45,026 nucleotides of DNA, taken from contig NZ_JAFWOM010000123.1 in assembly GCF_017545445.1 (NCBI RefSeq), positions 1-45,026 on the forward strand, written 5' to 3'. The position numbers were made by a program, and so were the translations under genes. Positions within the stretch are counted from its first letter, which is position 1. The number at the start of each line of letters is the position of its first letter. The stretch comes from Fibrobacter sp. (lineage in GTDB: Bacteria > Fibrobacterota > Fibrobacteria > Fibrobacterales > Fibrobacteraceae). The notes beneath the pieces were generated by a model that saw only the letters and a list, made by a program, of their open reading frames with translations, searched no databases and was not told where the DNA came from. Shown in pieces: positions 29,001-37,609 of this stretch.

Positions 29001-30937
29001 ACAAGAATACAATCATTGGTTCCATTCTCATCGCGATTATCGTAATTTGGTGGATGGCTGTCAATAACGCTAACGCCGAGGCGCAGGCTGCCGCTCGCGC
29101 AAAGGCTAAGGCAACTGCCGCACAAGCTTCCAAGGATTCCGCAAGTGCCGCAGGGGCGCTCGTGCTTCCGAAAAAGACTCCTGAAATCAAGGCCGCTCCG
29201 GTTCTCGGCGGCGGTACAGACGAGAGACGTGGTTCGACTAATTCGACAGGCTCATCAACCGGCTCACCAACCTTGACGAAAGACGAGAGCGGTTCGGCCC
29301 TTCGACAGAGCTCACCGACCTTGGCAAATGATAGCTCTGCAGAAGTGAAGGCCCCGGCGGAAATCAAGGAACGCTCGGTGACGGTCGAAACGGACAAGTT
29401 CATCATGACGCTTACGAACAAGGGCGGCAAGGTGAAGAGCGTGATTGTGAAGGCTCTCCCGGACACGGCAGGCAATTTCCCGGAGCTCATCCAGGATACG
29501 ACGCTTGGCGCATTTGATCTCAAGCTCGACAACGCGGACTTGAGCGAAGCGATGTTCGAACTCGGCAACACTCCCGAAAAGATTGTCGTGAACGATAGTG
29601 CGAATGTGCGTTTTGCCTTCCAGGATGTGAACGGCAATCAAGTGATCCGCTCCTACGGCTTTACCAAGGAAGGTCCGGCAGTCCGTCAAGAAAACAAGTT
29701 TATCGGGTTCCAGCCGTCTGCATATGAACTCGCATGGAAGGGCGGCCTCAAAGAAACAGAAGACATTCCGAAGTCCAAGGGAATCATGGGCGTTGGCGGT
29801 GGTGGCACCTATTACTTTAGTGAAGTTGTTTTTAACAACGTTTATTCTGTCGAACGTGAAACTCCGCGTGAACAAACGTCTTATAATGCAACTGAAGGCA
29901 AAGTCATTTGGGCGGGACTCCGTCGCAAGTACGTTGCAATGACGGTCCAGTTCGATGAAGCTGTTCCTGCAACTCTCAAGACGAAGCCGATGAGAGTCGA
30001 AGCAAACGAAGCAGATCCGGGTACGTACAAGCTTACGATTGCTGACGATTTCCGTAACTCGCAGTCGCTCAATTACAATTTGATGGTGCTTCCGCTCAAG
30101 TGGGACGATGTGGCATCGCTCAACAAGGACTACGAAAAGATTATCGTGAGTGGTTGGAGTTGGTGCGGCGCTGATGTCTGGTTCGTCTGGATTTGCAAGA
30201 TGCTCCTCAAACTTTTAAACTTGTTCTATAGCATTATTCCGAACTACGGCGTGGCAATCATTCTCGTGACGCTCATTGTTCGCGGTGTTACGACTCCGTT
30301 TACCGTAAAGCAAATCAAATCGACTCGCGGCATGGCCACCCTCAAGCCGCAGCTCGACGAAATCAACGTGAAGTATCGTAGCGATCCGCAGAAGAAGCAA
30401 GCCGCCATCATGGAACTTTACAGCAAGAACAACATCAATCCGCTTGCAAGCTGCACGGGCGGCTGCCTCCCGATGCTCATCCAGATGCCGATTTTCATGG
30501 GACTCTTCTTTGTCTTTGGCCGTGCAATTGAACTCCGTGGCGCTCCGGCATTCCTCTGGATTACGGACTTGAGCCGCAGTGATGTTGTCTGGAATGGCAT
30601 CAGCATTCCGGTGATTATGCCGGCAGGTCTTGCGATTCTCCCGTGGCTTATGGTGATTTCGACGTATTTCCAGACCAAGATAACGATGAACTCGAATGCT
30701 GGCATGGATCCTGCACAGCAGAAGATGATGGTGTGGATGATGCCTGCCATAATGCTTCTCTTCAGTGCCGTGATGCCGTCGGGTCTTGTGCTCTACTGGA
30801 TTGTCGGTAACATTTGGATGATTCTCCAGTACAAGTACATCTACAGCAAGTTCCCGCCGATTAACAACGGCAAGACTCCTTCGGGTTCTTCCAAGCTCAA
30901 AGGCAAGAACGTCAAGGACGCTGAAATCGTGAAGTAA
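28997..30937 (+). CDS. yidC: Membrane protein insertase YidC
   Basis: YidC inserts and folds inner-membrane proteins, alone or with SecYEG. The 646 residues give the Gram-negative layout: TM1 at 5-22, a low-complexity linker (about 30-120), a periplasmic beta-supersandwich domain (about 125-385), then five conserved helices. The conserved Arg lies in TLIVRGVTTPF. The cytoplasmic hairpin (TLKPQLDEINVKYRSDPQKK), the NPLASCTGGCLPMLIQMPIF block and the VLYWIVGNIWMILQ end are all present. Within the linker, codons 79-110 are made of dispersed repeat sequence (29231-29324) kept in frame. The start overlaps yidD by four bases. A dispersed repeat and a terminator follow the stop. Confidence 0.95.
   Translation: MNKNTIIGSILIAIIVIWWMAVNNANAEAQAAARAKAKATAAQASKDSASAAGALVLPKKTPEIKAAPVLGGGTDERRGSTNSTGSSTGSPTLTKDESGSALRQSSPTLANDSSAEVKAPAEIKERSVTVETDKFIMTLTNKGGKVKSVIVKALPDTAGNFPELIQDTTLGAFDLKLDNADLSEAMFELGNTPEKIVVNDSANVRFAFQDVNGNQVIRSYGFTKEGPAVRQENKFIGFQPSAYELAWKGGLKETEDIPKSKGIMGVGGGGTYYFSEVVFNNVYSVERETPREQTSYNATEGKVIWAGLRRKYVAMTVQFDEAVPATLKTKPMRVEANEADPGTYKLTIADDFRNSQSLNYNLMVLPLKWDDVASLNKDYEKIIVSGWSWCGADVWFVWICKMLLKLLNLFYSIIPNYGVAIILVTLIVRGVTTPFTVKQIKSTRGMATLKPQLDEINVKYRSDPQKKQAAIMELYSKNNINPLASCTGGCLPMLIQMPIFMGLFFVFGRAIELRGAPAFLWITDLSRSDVVWNGISIPVIMPAGLAILPWLMVISTYFQTKITMNSNAGMDPAQQKMMVWMMPAIMLLFSAVMPSGLVLYWIVGNIWMILQYKYIYSKFPPINNGKTPSGSSKLKGKNVKDAEIVK
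29231..29324 (+). repeat. Dispersed repeat units inside the yidC linker
   Basis: GGTTCGACTAATTCGACAGG with the following GCTCA copies (29231-29275) and CCCTTCGACAGAGCTCACCG (29298-29317) resemble the intergenic unit CCCTTCGACAAGCTCAGGGA found directly after this gene. They encode a Gly/Ser/Thr-rich spacer. Confidence 0.65.
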
Positions 30938-30960
30938 CCCTTCGACAAGCTCAGGGACCA
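30938..30960. repeat. Dispersed repeat unit after yidC
   Basis: CCCTTCGACAAGCTCAGGGA plus CCA begins right after the yidC TAA. The same unit occurs, slightly changed, at 45006-45026 and inside yidC. Confidence 0.7.
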
Positions 30961-30978
30961 CCCTCAGGGGGAGCCATT

Positions 30979-31012
30979 AAAAAAGAAGCCGCAACCACGG
31001 CTTCTTTTTTTT
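30979..31012. terminator. Bidirectional terminator between yidC and the LD-carboxypeptidase gene
   Basis: AGAAGCCG (30984-30991) pairs with CGGCTTCT (30998-31005) around CAACCA. A-runs precede it and T-runs follow it, so it works in both directions for the two converging genes. Confidence 0.85.
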
Positions 31013-31027
31013 GCAGAAATTTTACCG

Positions 31028-32185
31028 CTATTCAATTTCAAAGGTCTTGCCAGCGTACATCTTGAGCAACGATTTCGAAAGAGATGTCTTGCTAGTGAGC
31101 TTGTCTGTGTCAATCGTTTTCTTCTCGCCCTTTATGTCGAAAGCGATTGTAGCACCTTTGTCCGTAACATCCATTTTTACGGTTGCTCCCATCACGAGCG
31201 GCAATTTAAAATCGCCATGCCCGGCAGGGAATCCGCATATCACGGGAATGTCGTACTTTTTGAGGTACTTCGAAAGCATGGCTTCGGTGCTTTCGTAATC
31301 GAGATCAGTGCCGGAATCGACAAATTCACCAAGGATAACGCCCTTTACGTTTTCCATGACACCATGCAGTTCAATCGAATGGAACATGCGGTCGATGTTG
31401 CGCAGGTTTTCGCCGATTTCTTCCATGAACAGGATAATGCCGTCGTTCTGGAACACGTCGATATCGGAAGAACCGATCAGCGGAACGAAAGTTGTCATGT
31501 TGCCGCCTACGAGAATCCCTTCGGCTTTGCCTTTTTGATTGTACTGATGCGTTGGCAATTTATATGTAGGAACCGTTCCTTTGAGCAAGTCGCGTAAAAG
31601 CGTACTGCTCGTATCTTTGCCTTGAGTCTGTGCGATAAATGAACTCATGGTGCCGTGAATGCTCATGACGCCCATCTTTGTTTCCAAGGCATGCAGCGTT
31701 GTGACATCGCTAAAACCAATCAACCATTTGGGATTTTCTTTCACGAGTTCCGGGTCGATAAGATCGACAAGTTGAATTGTGCCGTAACCACCGCGATTGC
31801 TGAGAATCGCCTTGATGCTCGTGTCTTTGAGGGCTGCGGTAAAGTCGGCGGCACGTTCTTCTGCTGTGCCTGCGTATTTGCCGGCTTCGAGTTTCCCGAC
31901 GTTTTTCCCGATGACAGGCTTGAATCCCCATTCCCTGATAACGTCTGCGGTCTTCTGAATATTCGAATCGGGCGTGGTGTAAGAGAGCGAAAGCAAAGCC
32001 ACTTTGTCGCCCTTCTTGAGAAACGCTGGTGCGGTACATTCGGCAAGCGGTTCGGATTTCGCATTGGAATCGAAAAGCGCTGCACTGTCTATAACGTCGT
32101 TGCTACAAGCCGAAAAAAACATCGTGAGCGAAATTGCCATGCACCACTTCGAAATGCTCGGCAGCCCCAATTTTTTAACATTCAT
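31028..32185 (-). CDS. Peptidase S66 (LD-carboxypeptidase-like) lipoprotein
   Basis: Family S66 serine peptidases (LdcA, MccF) remove the terminal D-Ala from the muropeptide tetrapeptide or cleave related bonds. The 385-residue protein has KGDKVALLSLS at the start of the domain, the SNRGGYG motif, IGFSDVTTLH with Ser159 as predicted nucleophile, FMEEIGENLRNIDRM (Glu) and FPAGHGDFKLPLVMGA (His). Unlike cytoplasmic LdcA it carries a signal peptide with lipobox FSAC (Cys27), so it should act in the periplasm anchored to a membrane. AGGGGA precedes the ATG at 32185. It is a single-gene unit. Peptidoglycan recycling or remodelling is the likely role; antibiotic-peptide cleavage is an alternative. 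Confidence 0.88.
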   Translation of the reverse strand: MNVKKLGLPSISKWCMAISLTMFFSACSNDVIDSAALFDSNAKSEPLAECTAPAFLKKGDKVALLSLSYTTPDSNIQKTADVIREWGFKPVIGKNVGKLEAGKYAGTAEERAADFTAALKDTSIKAILSNRGGYGTIQLVDLIDPELVKENPKWLIGFSDVTTLHALETKMGVMSIHGTMSSFIAQTQGKDTSSTLLRDLLKGTVPTYKLPTHQYNQKGKAEGILVGGNMTTFVPLIGSSDIDVFQNDGIILFMEEIGENLRNIDRMFHSIELHGVMENVKGVILGEFVDSGTDLDYESTEAMLSKYLKKYDIPVICGFPAGHGDFKLPLVMGATVKMDVTDKGATIAFDIKGEKKTIDTDKLTSKTSLSKSLLKMYAGKTFEIE

Positions 32186-32354
32186 AAAATTCCCCTCTGG
32201 ATAATGCTAAAAACATTTTATAGAGTGGAATATATATTTTGACGGAGCGAAAAGTAAACTTTTTCTTTTAATTGTGCTTTAAATTATATTATTTTAGTAG
32301 ATGAAAAAATGATTATACCATTAAATTGATTTGGGGATTTTTCAAAGGATTTTT

Positions 32355-33416
32355 ATGAAAAAGGTTGCATTATTTGCTTTAGTTTGCTGCACGGCGTTAT
32401 TCGCCCAAGAAACATCATCAGCAGAAACCTCAGCTGCTAAAATCACTACAGCAGGAACCGTCACGGAAACAACAGCCGTCGTTCCATCAACTGAAACCGT
32501 TGCCGAGAACCAAGTACGTCTTGATGAACAGGCGAAATCGCCCACGGAATCTGCTGCCACTGATGTCGCGGATTCTGCAACATCAAAGAATTCGGAGGTT
32601 GCAGCGGTTGCTGTAAGCAATCCATCTGCAAGCAGTCAAGAAGTGGCAGCGGTTGCTGTGCCCGAATCAAAACCTGCACTTGTGCGTCGTAGCGAACTGA
32701 AAGGAAGCGCTATCGGCACGTCTGATGAAACTCGCGATGAAACTCGCAATAAATCTGGCGAATCTTGCATTTTATGCGGCGAAGTTCAAAACGCCTTGGG
32801 TGACAGTTTGGCGAAAAAATGGTCGCATTTCATCGGTGCTGCGGTTACAGTTCCCATAACTCAATACAAAATAAATCATCAAAAAATTGATTTGATTGAT
32901 TACGGCATCAATATTTCTTACATGGTCGCTAGCCGCTGGGGCTTTTCGACTAGACTATCCGTTTCTGTAGGCGGTTCTGCAACGGACAACATCCGTTTTG
33001 ACGATTCGGACGATTGGCAAATCGGTACATACGGGGCTGTTGAACTCGGTGCAGGCATGAGCTTTGTGAACAACAGTTTCTTTACGTTTGCGCTGTTTGC
33101 TATGGCCGGCATCGAATATGTTATGTTTGAAACCGAAGAAAACGCTTACAGCCATAAGGAACTTGGCAGCGTTGATCGCAGCTTTAATGAAACTTTGGCA
33201 GCCCTTACTTTAGGCGGCGACATTTTGATGCGAATCGCCATTACGGAACGCGTCGGTCTTTTTGCAAGCGTGGGCGGTCGCTGGGTGGCTAGCACGGCTT
33301 CTGAAACGACGGTCAAATACAGGCAAGGCGATTACACGCGTACAGAAAGCGTCATTGACGACGGATGCGGCAATTTCAGCATCGTGCCTACATTAGGCAT
33401 CATGTGGCGTTTTTAG
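32355..33416 (+). CDS. Predicted outer-membrane protein with Ser/Thr/Ala-rich N-terminal region
   Basis: From ATG 32355 (AAGGA at 32345) the protein has 353 residues. A signal peptide (MKKVALFALVCCTALFA) is followed by about 100 residues rich in Ala, Ser, Thr, Val and Glu, with two similar EVAAVAV segments. Then comes a Cys pair (SCILCG) and a ~200-residue region of alternating polar/hydrophobic strands (GAAVTVPITQYKI, RWGFSTRLSVSVGG, GAVELGAGMSFVN, VGLFASVGGRWVA), ending WRF. A terminal Phe and Gly/Ala-rich strands indicate an 8-10-stranded beta-barrel of the OmpA/OprF-like size class. The family is not recognised. The paralogue gene at 33486 follows 69 bases later. Confidence 0.75.
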   Translation: MKKVALFALVCCTALFAQETSSAETSAAKITTAGTVTETTAVVPSTETVAENQVRLDEQAKSPTESAATDVADSATSKNSEVAAVAVSNPSASSQEVAAVAVPESKPALVRRSELKGSAIGTSDETRDETRNKSGESCILCGEVQNALGDSLAKKWSHFIGAAVTVPITQYKINHQKIDLIDYGINISYMVASRWGFSTRLSVSVGGSATDNIRFDDSDDWQIGTYGAVELGAGMSFVNNSFFTFALFAMAGIEYVMFETEENAYSHKELGSVDRSFNETLAALTLGGDILMRIAITERVGLFASVGGRWVASTASETTVKYRQGDYTRTESVIDDGCGNFSIVPTLGIMWRF

Positions 33417-33485
33417 CGAAATGTCATTATATGTCAGTGCTGTTTTGTAAATTATATCAGGTTTTGAATGAAAAGAGAGGTATAG

Positions 33486-34232
33486 ATGTCGCAACAGCCT
33501 GAAAAAAATTTGTTCGTCTTACGCGTTTTTTGCTATGTATATGGCACAAAGAAGAGTTATAGCATTGATAAAAATGATTTCTTGTACTCCTCTAATGTCA
33601 AGCCTGGTTTCTATGTGATGGAAAATGATGTGGGGTACTATCAGTCTTTAGCTGAAGCGGAAAAGCAAATTCGCAAAATTTCCAAGCAAAAAGACGACGA
33701 TATCTACGGCTTTTTTGTGACCGAATTGCCTTTAGGTTCGCTGATGAAGTCTTGCGATTATATTTCGTGCCGCCGGTACCTCGAAGATGGTTCGCTTTGG
33801 CTAAAAAGCGAAGGACCTAGCGATCTTCCGAGGCAATTGAGAGTCTGCAATAAAGAATATTTTAACGGTCGTGACCCCAAGACGATTCGTTTTAAGGAAG
33901 GCGATATTGTAGAAATTCCGCAGGATGATTATGTGAAGCTTGCGATCGTATGGAAAACTCCGTCAACTACAGAACAGGTAGAGAATTATCGCGATCAGCT
34001 TCGTAATCACAATGTTCAAGCGAAAAAGTTACTGAACGAACTAAGTATGGGCGATTCCTACAACATTGTCAGTTATTCAGTGTCGGAAGATGGAAGCGTA
34101 AGCTATTGTGTTTCTGACGAGCCTTCCGTGAATGTGCTGCCGCCTTCGAAGCCTGTCCCGCGAAAAATTGCAGCTGAACTGCGCAAACAATTGAAGCGAG
34201 CCAAAGAGGAAGAATTTGATTTGCCGTTTTAA
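33486..34232 (+). CDS. Uncharacterised cytoplasmic protein, same family as the gene at 16765
   Basis: This 248-residue protein has no signal or membrane segments. It shares with the 16765 product the order YYQSLAEAEKQI, IYGFFVTELP, RRYLEDGSLWLKSE and FKEGDIVEIPQDDYVKLAIV. Identity is low, but the blocks are collinear. The region after the F-K-x-G-D-I-V block differs, and the C-terminus ends in a Lys/Arg/Glu helix, as in the paralogue. GAGAGG precedes the ATG. The two copies lie 16 kb apart in different contexts, so this is a paralogous family, apparently without an assigned function. The position after an outer-membrane gene is not informative. Confidence 0.82.
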   Translation: MSQQPEKNLFVLRVFCYVYGTKKSYSIDKNDFLYSSNVKPGFYVMENDVGYYQSLAEAEKQIRKISKQKDDDIYGFFVTELPLGSLMKSCDYISCRRYLEDGSLWLKSEGPSDLPRQLRVCNKEYFNGRDPKTIRFKEGDIVEIPQDDYVKLAIVWKTPSTTEQVENYRDQLRNHNVQAKKLLNELSMGDSYNIVSYSVSEDGSVSYCVSDEPSVNVLPPSKPVPRKIAAELRKQLKRAKEEEFDLPF

Positions 34233-34265
34233 AGGGAAAACAACTAGCGTATAAAGCACAGAGTG

Positions 34266-34288
34266 GTTGTTTCCATTTTGGAAACAAC
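34266..34288. terminator. Bidirectional hairpin between convergent genes
   Basis: GTTGTTTCC (34266-34274) pairs perfectly with GGAAACAAC (34280-34288) around ATTTT. T-rich sequence lies downstream on the plus strand. It separates the 33486 gene from the rgpF-like gene. Confidence 0.75.
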
Positions 34289-34295
34289 TGCTTTT

Positions 34296-35207
34296 CTATT
34301 TCTTCAACTTGTCAATCAGCCGTTTGGCAGGGAAACCGACGAGCTGGAAACCTTTTTCCCAGATAAAGTCTTTAATGCGTTCGGCACGGGTTTCGTTGCA
34401 TTTGGGGAGCCAGCTTGCGTCAAAGTCTGCGTCGAGTCCAGCATTCAGAACGAGGGCGGCGTAGTCCTTGTTGAGGGCATCGTATGCGTGATGGCGTACG
34501 AAGTGCTTCTTTTCTTCGTAGTCGAAACGGCGTTCCAGAAGCTTGCGTTTCACGAATCCTGCCCCTTGCTGGATAAGTTCGTCGTATGCGAAGAACACGG
34601 GGCGTTCGGTGCGGTAGAGCGATTCCATGAGGACTTCGGCTTCGGTGAATTTTTCGCTCAAGCCGACTTCGAGCTTTCGGGTGACATCGTAGAATTCGGT
34701 CTGTTCCGGAGTCTCGAAAATGTGCAAGAAGAACACGCCAAGCGCGGCGGGTTTCATGTACAAGAAGAACGATTGCAGGTGCGGTGCGAATTCGTCGTTG
34801 CTTGTGAGCGATACGACGTCGGCACTACTTTTTTCTGCACGTTCGAAGAACTCTTTGAATTTGTTCTGGTAATAGACGATGGAATCGTTGATGAGCAGCA
34901 GACGCTCCACATCGCGTGTGATGAGGCCGGGAGCGTAATTGCCAGCGTTGTCGGTGCGGTTTGCCTGCAGTTGCAAATAACGCCGCCACATGCCAAAGTC
35001 AAAGCCGCGATTTTCGGTGAGGAAAAGCTCGATGTGGTTTTCCTTGAGAAAATCGTAGGTGTCGTTTGAAAGCGTCCGATGATTCGTCAAGAGAACGACT
35101 TTGAAGTCAGTCTCCGCGAGATGCTTGAGCGCAAAGCGGACGTAGCCGGGGAGGTCTTCCCCGACTTGGTAACTGGCATAGAGGGCGACTTTATTGCATG
35201 CGTCCAT
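34296..35207 (-). CDS. Rhamnan synthesis protein F (RgpF) family protein
   Basis: The RgpF family (PF05045) is involved in building surface polysaccharide, often as a glycosyltransferase-like protein. The 303 residues include YVRFALKHLAETDFKVVLLTN at the start, ENRGFDFGMWRRYL, LLLINDSIVYY and a VVSLTSNDEFAPHLQSFFLY block, all typical. The ATG at 35207 is preferred; a TTG at 35210 directly after the rnr stop is also possible, since GAGGAAG lies upstream. It is the last gene of plsC-rnr-rgpF, with the start almost touching the rnr stop, so translation is coupled. The exact sugar and acceptor cannot be told. Confidence 0.85.
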   Translation of the reverse strand: MDACNKVALYASYQVGEDLPGYVRFALKHLAETDFKVVLLTNHRTLSNDTYDFLKENHIELFLTENRGFDFGMWRRYLQLQANRTDNAGNYAPGLITRDVERLLLINDSIVYYQNKFKEFFERAEKSSADVVSLTSNDEFAPHLQSFFLYMKPAALGVFFLHIFETPEQTEFYDVTRKLEVGLSEKFTEAEVLMESLYRTERPVFFAYDELIQQGAGFVKRKLLERRFDYEEKKHFVRHHAYDALNKDYAALVLNAGLDADFDASWLPKCNETRAERIKDFIWEKGFQLVGFPAKRLIDKLKK

Positions 35208-35210
35208 CAA

Positions 35211-37607
35211 CTATCTTCCTCTGCGGCCTCCTCGGCTGCTGCGTCCACGACCTTTTTCGCTAGACCTGCGACCACGCCTTGCTTCTCGCGGCTGGCTTGC
35301 CACATGGAAACCTTCGCCGTCGCGGCGGTTGTTGCGTTCGTCGCGGTCCTTGCGGAAACCGCCACGTTCGCGGGCATTGCGTCCGGTGCGTTCAAAACTC
35401 GGACCGTCAAAATCCCTGCGGCCACGGCGACCGCTAGACATGTATTCCGGTTCGTCAAATTCGTCGTCTTCGTCCGGCTGGCTCACGTATCCGAGAGCTT
35501 CGGCGGCTGCGGCACGGTCTGCACGTTCGTTGAAGTTGCGGATGTCGCGTTCGGTGTCTTCGCGGCTGCGACGTTTTTTCGGTTCAGGGCTCAGCTTTTC
35601 GGTGATGCTGAAGTCAGCCTGACCGCGTAACGGATCAACGCGGAGGAGCTGCACCATGACCTTATCGCCACGGCGGAACGTGCGTCCGCTGCGTTTGCCG
35701 AATGCAAGCCCTTGGTCGGGATTGAACACGTAATAATCGTCACCAGCGATGTCGCGGTAACGCACAAGGCCTTCAGCAATCGGGTCGTCGATGGAAACAT
35801 AAATGCCCCATTCCTCGATGCCTGTAACGCTCGCTTCGAAGCTATCGCCGATGCGGCTCTTCAAAATCCAGCAGCTGCACACCTTGATAGCGATGCGTTC
35901 CACCTTCATGTTCTTGATTTCATTTGCCGAAATCAAGTCGCAAACTTCAATCACGCTGTTTACGCGGTCAGCGGTGATTTCCTTGCCTTTACGTGCAAGT
36001 TCACGATGGCACCAGAGGTCGGCGTAACGGCGGATCGGCGATGTGAAGTGGCTGTAATCTTGCCAGTTCAAGGCGAAGTGCCCGAAGCTGTTGCTGTCGT
36101 AATGAGCCTTCTGCATACTGCGCAAAATGCGGTTCGTGAGAGTCTCGTCACCAGCGGCACGCTTGACCAAATGTTCGTACAGTTTGAACGCCGTCGGGTT
36201 CAAGTTCGTGTCGCCGCTGCGCGGCTTGCCCAAATCACGCAACATCACCGGAGCGTCCTTGAACAGATCCGGGTACATGTAGTACAGCTCCATGATGTCC
36301 TTGGTGTCTGGAGCTTCGTGGATACGGTAAATGCCTTGCAGTTTGCGCTGCTTGAGTTCCTTAGCGCAGCAGTTGTTCGCAATGAGCATGCACTCTTCGA
36401 CCCAAGAGTTCGATTCGTCATGTTCACGTGGCACAATCTTGATCGGTTCGCCGTTCTCGTCGAACTTGCAACCGTATTCTGTTGTCTGGAATTCGAGCAA
36501 ACCTTCCTTGGTGCGGTTCTGCTTGAGGAGCGCGGTCACTTCGGCAAGAGCCTTGATGGAGTCGTCGCCTGCTTCCATCATCTGCACGGCCTGCTGGTAC
36601 GTGATACCCTTCGTAATCTTCACGACGCTGCGATGGAAATCCCAAGAGAGCACATTCGCGTGCTTGTCCAGTTCCATCATGCAAGTGAATGCGCAACGAT
36701 CCACGCCTTCGTGCAAGCTGCAAACGCCGCTCGAAAGCTTTTCCGGGAGCATCGGCACTGCAGTCCAAGGCAAGTATTGCGTATAACTTCTTTCGAGAGC
36801 TTCTTCGTCGAGGTCGCTCCCTTCGGGCACGTAGTAGCTCACGTCTGCGATATGCACGCCGAGCTTGTAGCCGCCGTTTGCGGTACGTTCCACGCTGATG
36901 GCATCATCGTGGTCCATGGCGCCTTCGGGGTCGATGCAAAGAATGTCGAGCTTGCGGTAATCGATGCGGCCCTTGAAATCTTTTTCCGTCGGATCAGAGA
37001 TGGATTCGACATACTTCTTGATGGCAGGGCTGAAGTCCTTGGGGAGATTGCTTTCTTCCATGAACTTTGTCTTGACTTCGTCCCAACTGACGTTGTTCAA
37101 CTCGGCGGAACGATCGACCTTTGCCAAGTAGCTGTGCTTGAGCTTCGGGTGCGGATAAAGCGTGAAGCTGATGGTCTCGCCTTCCTTGCCTGGAGCTTGT
37201 CTGCGGTGGCACATTTCATAAACTTTGCCGGTATCGAGTTCGGTAACTTCCCAGTCTTCGTCACCGGTTTGGTGCAAAATGCCACGCTTGACGCGAGTGC
37301 CCGAATCTTTTTCGGTCTGCCTACGGCTGCGTGCACCCGGACGGCGGTTGTCTTCAACGCCCTGTTCTGCAAATTTCTTTAGACGCTTTTCGCGTTTTTC
37401 TTCGAGAGGCTCGCCATCGCCCAGCTGGTATTCCTTGTGGGCAGAACGCTTTAAAACGCCACGCTCGATCATGTCGGCGAGGAGCTGCTTGAAAGCCATC
37501 TTCTGTTTTTTCGGGAGGCCGAGAGCGCTGCGGAGCTGGCTCCCTACCATGGGTTCGTCACGGAGAATTGCAATAATTTGTTCTTCGCTCGGTAATTCTT
37601 TAGCCAT
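35211..37607 (-). CDS. rnr: Ribonuclease R with Arg/Gly-rich tail
   Basis: RNase R is a processive 3'-5' exoribonuclease that degrades structured RNA. The 798 residues are ordered as a winged-helix N-terminus (about 1-60), cold-shock domains, the RNB catalytic domain with IDPEGAMDHDDAIS (metal-binding D226, D232, D234, D235), the HFTSPIRRYADLWCHR motif and a C-terminal S1 domain (GDSFEASVTGIEEWGIYV). From about 683 there is a charged low-complexity tail ending in RG-rich repeats (RRGRRSSEKGRGRSSRGG), analogous to the basic tails of other RNase R and similar in type to the YgiQ tail at 25000. The start is 2 bases after the plsC stop. VacB is a synonym. Confidence 0.94.
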   Translation of the reverse strand: MAKELPSEEQIIAILRDEPMVGSQLRSALGLPKKQKMAFKQLLADMIERGVLKRSAHKEYQLGDGEPLEEKREKRLKKFAEQGVEDNRRPGARSRRQTEKDSGTRVKRGILHQTGDEDWEVTELDTGKVYEMCHRRQAPGKEGETISFTLYPHPKLKHSYLAKVDRSAELNNVSWDEVKTKFMEESNLPKDFSPAIKKYVESISDPTEKDFKGRIDYRKLDILCIDPEGAMDHDDAISVERTANGGYKLGVHIADVSYYVPEGSDLDEEALERSYTQYLPWTAVPMLPEKLSSGVCSLHEGVDRCAFTCMMELDKHANVLSWDFHRSVVKITKGITYQQAVQMMEAGDDSIKALAEVTALLKQNRTKEGLLEFQTTEYGCKFDENGEPIKIVPREHDESNSWVEECMLIANNCCAKELKQRKLQGIYRIHEAPDTKDIMELYYMYPDLFKDAPVMLRDLGKPRSGDTNLNPTAFKLYEHLVKRAAGDETLTNRILRSMQKAHYDSNSFGHFALNWQDYSHFTSPIRRYADLWCHRELARKGKEITADRVNSVIEVCDLISANEIKNMKVERIAIKVCSCWILKSRIGDSFEASVTGIEEWGIYVSIDDPIAEGLVRYRDIAGDDYYVFNPDQGLAFGKRSGRTFRRGDKVMVQLLRVDPLRGQADFSITEKLSPEPKKRRSREDTERDIRNFNERADRAAAAEALGYVSQPDEDDEFDEPEYMSSGRRGRRDFDGPSFERTGRNARERGGFRKDRDERNNRRDGEGFHVASQPREARRGRRSSEKGRGRSSRGGRRGR

Positions 37608-37609
37608 AA

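Noticed and set aside
35712..37382. 556-codon plus-strand frame opposite rnr
   Set aside because: Low-complexity translation without domains; rnr is unambiguous on the other strand.
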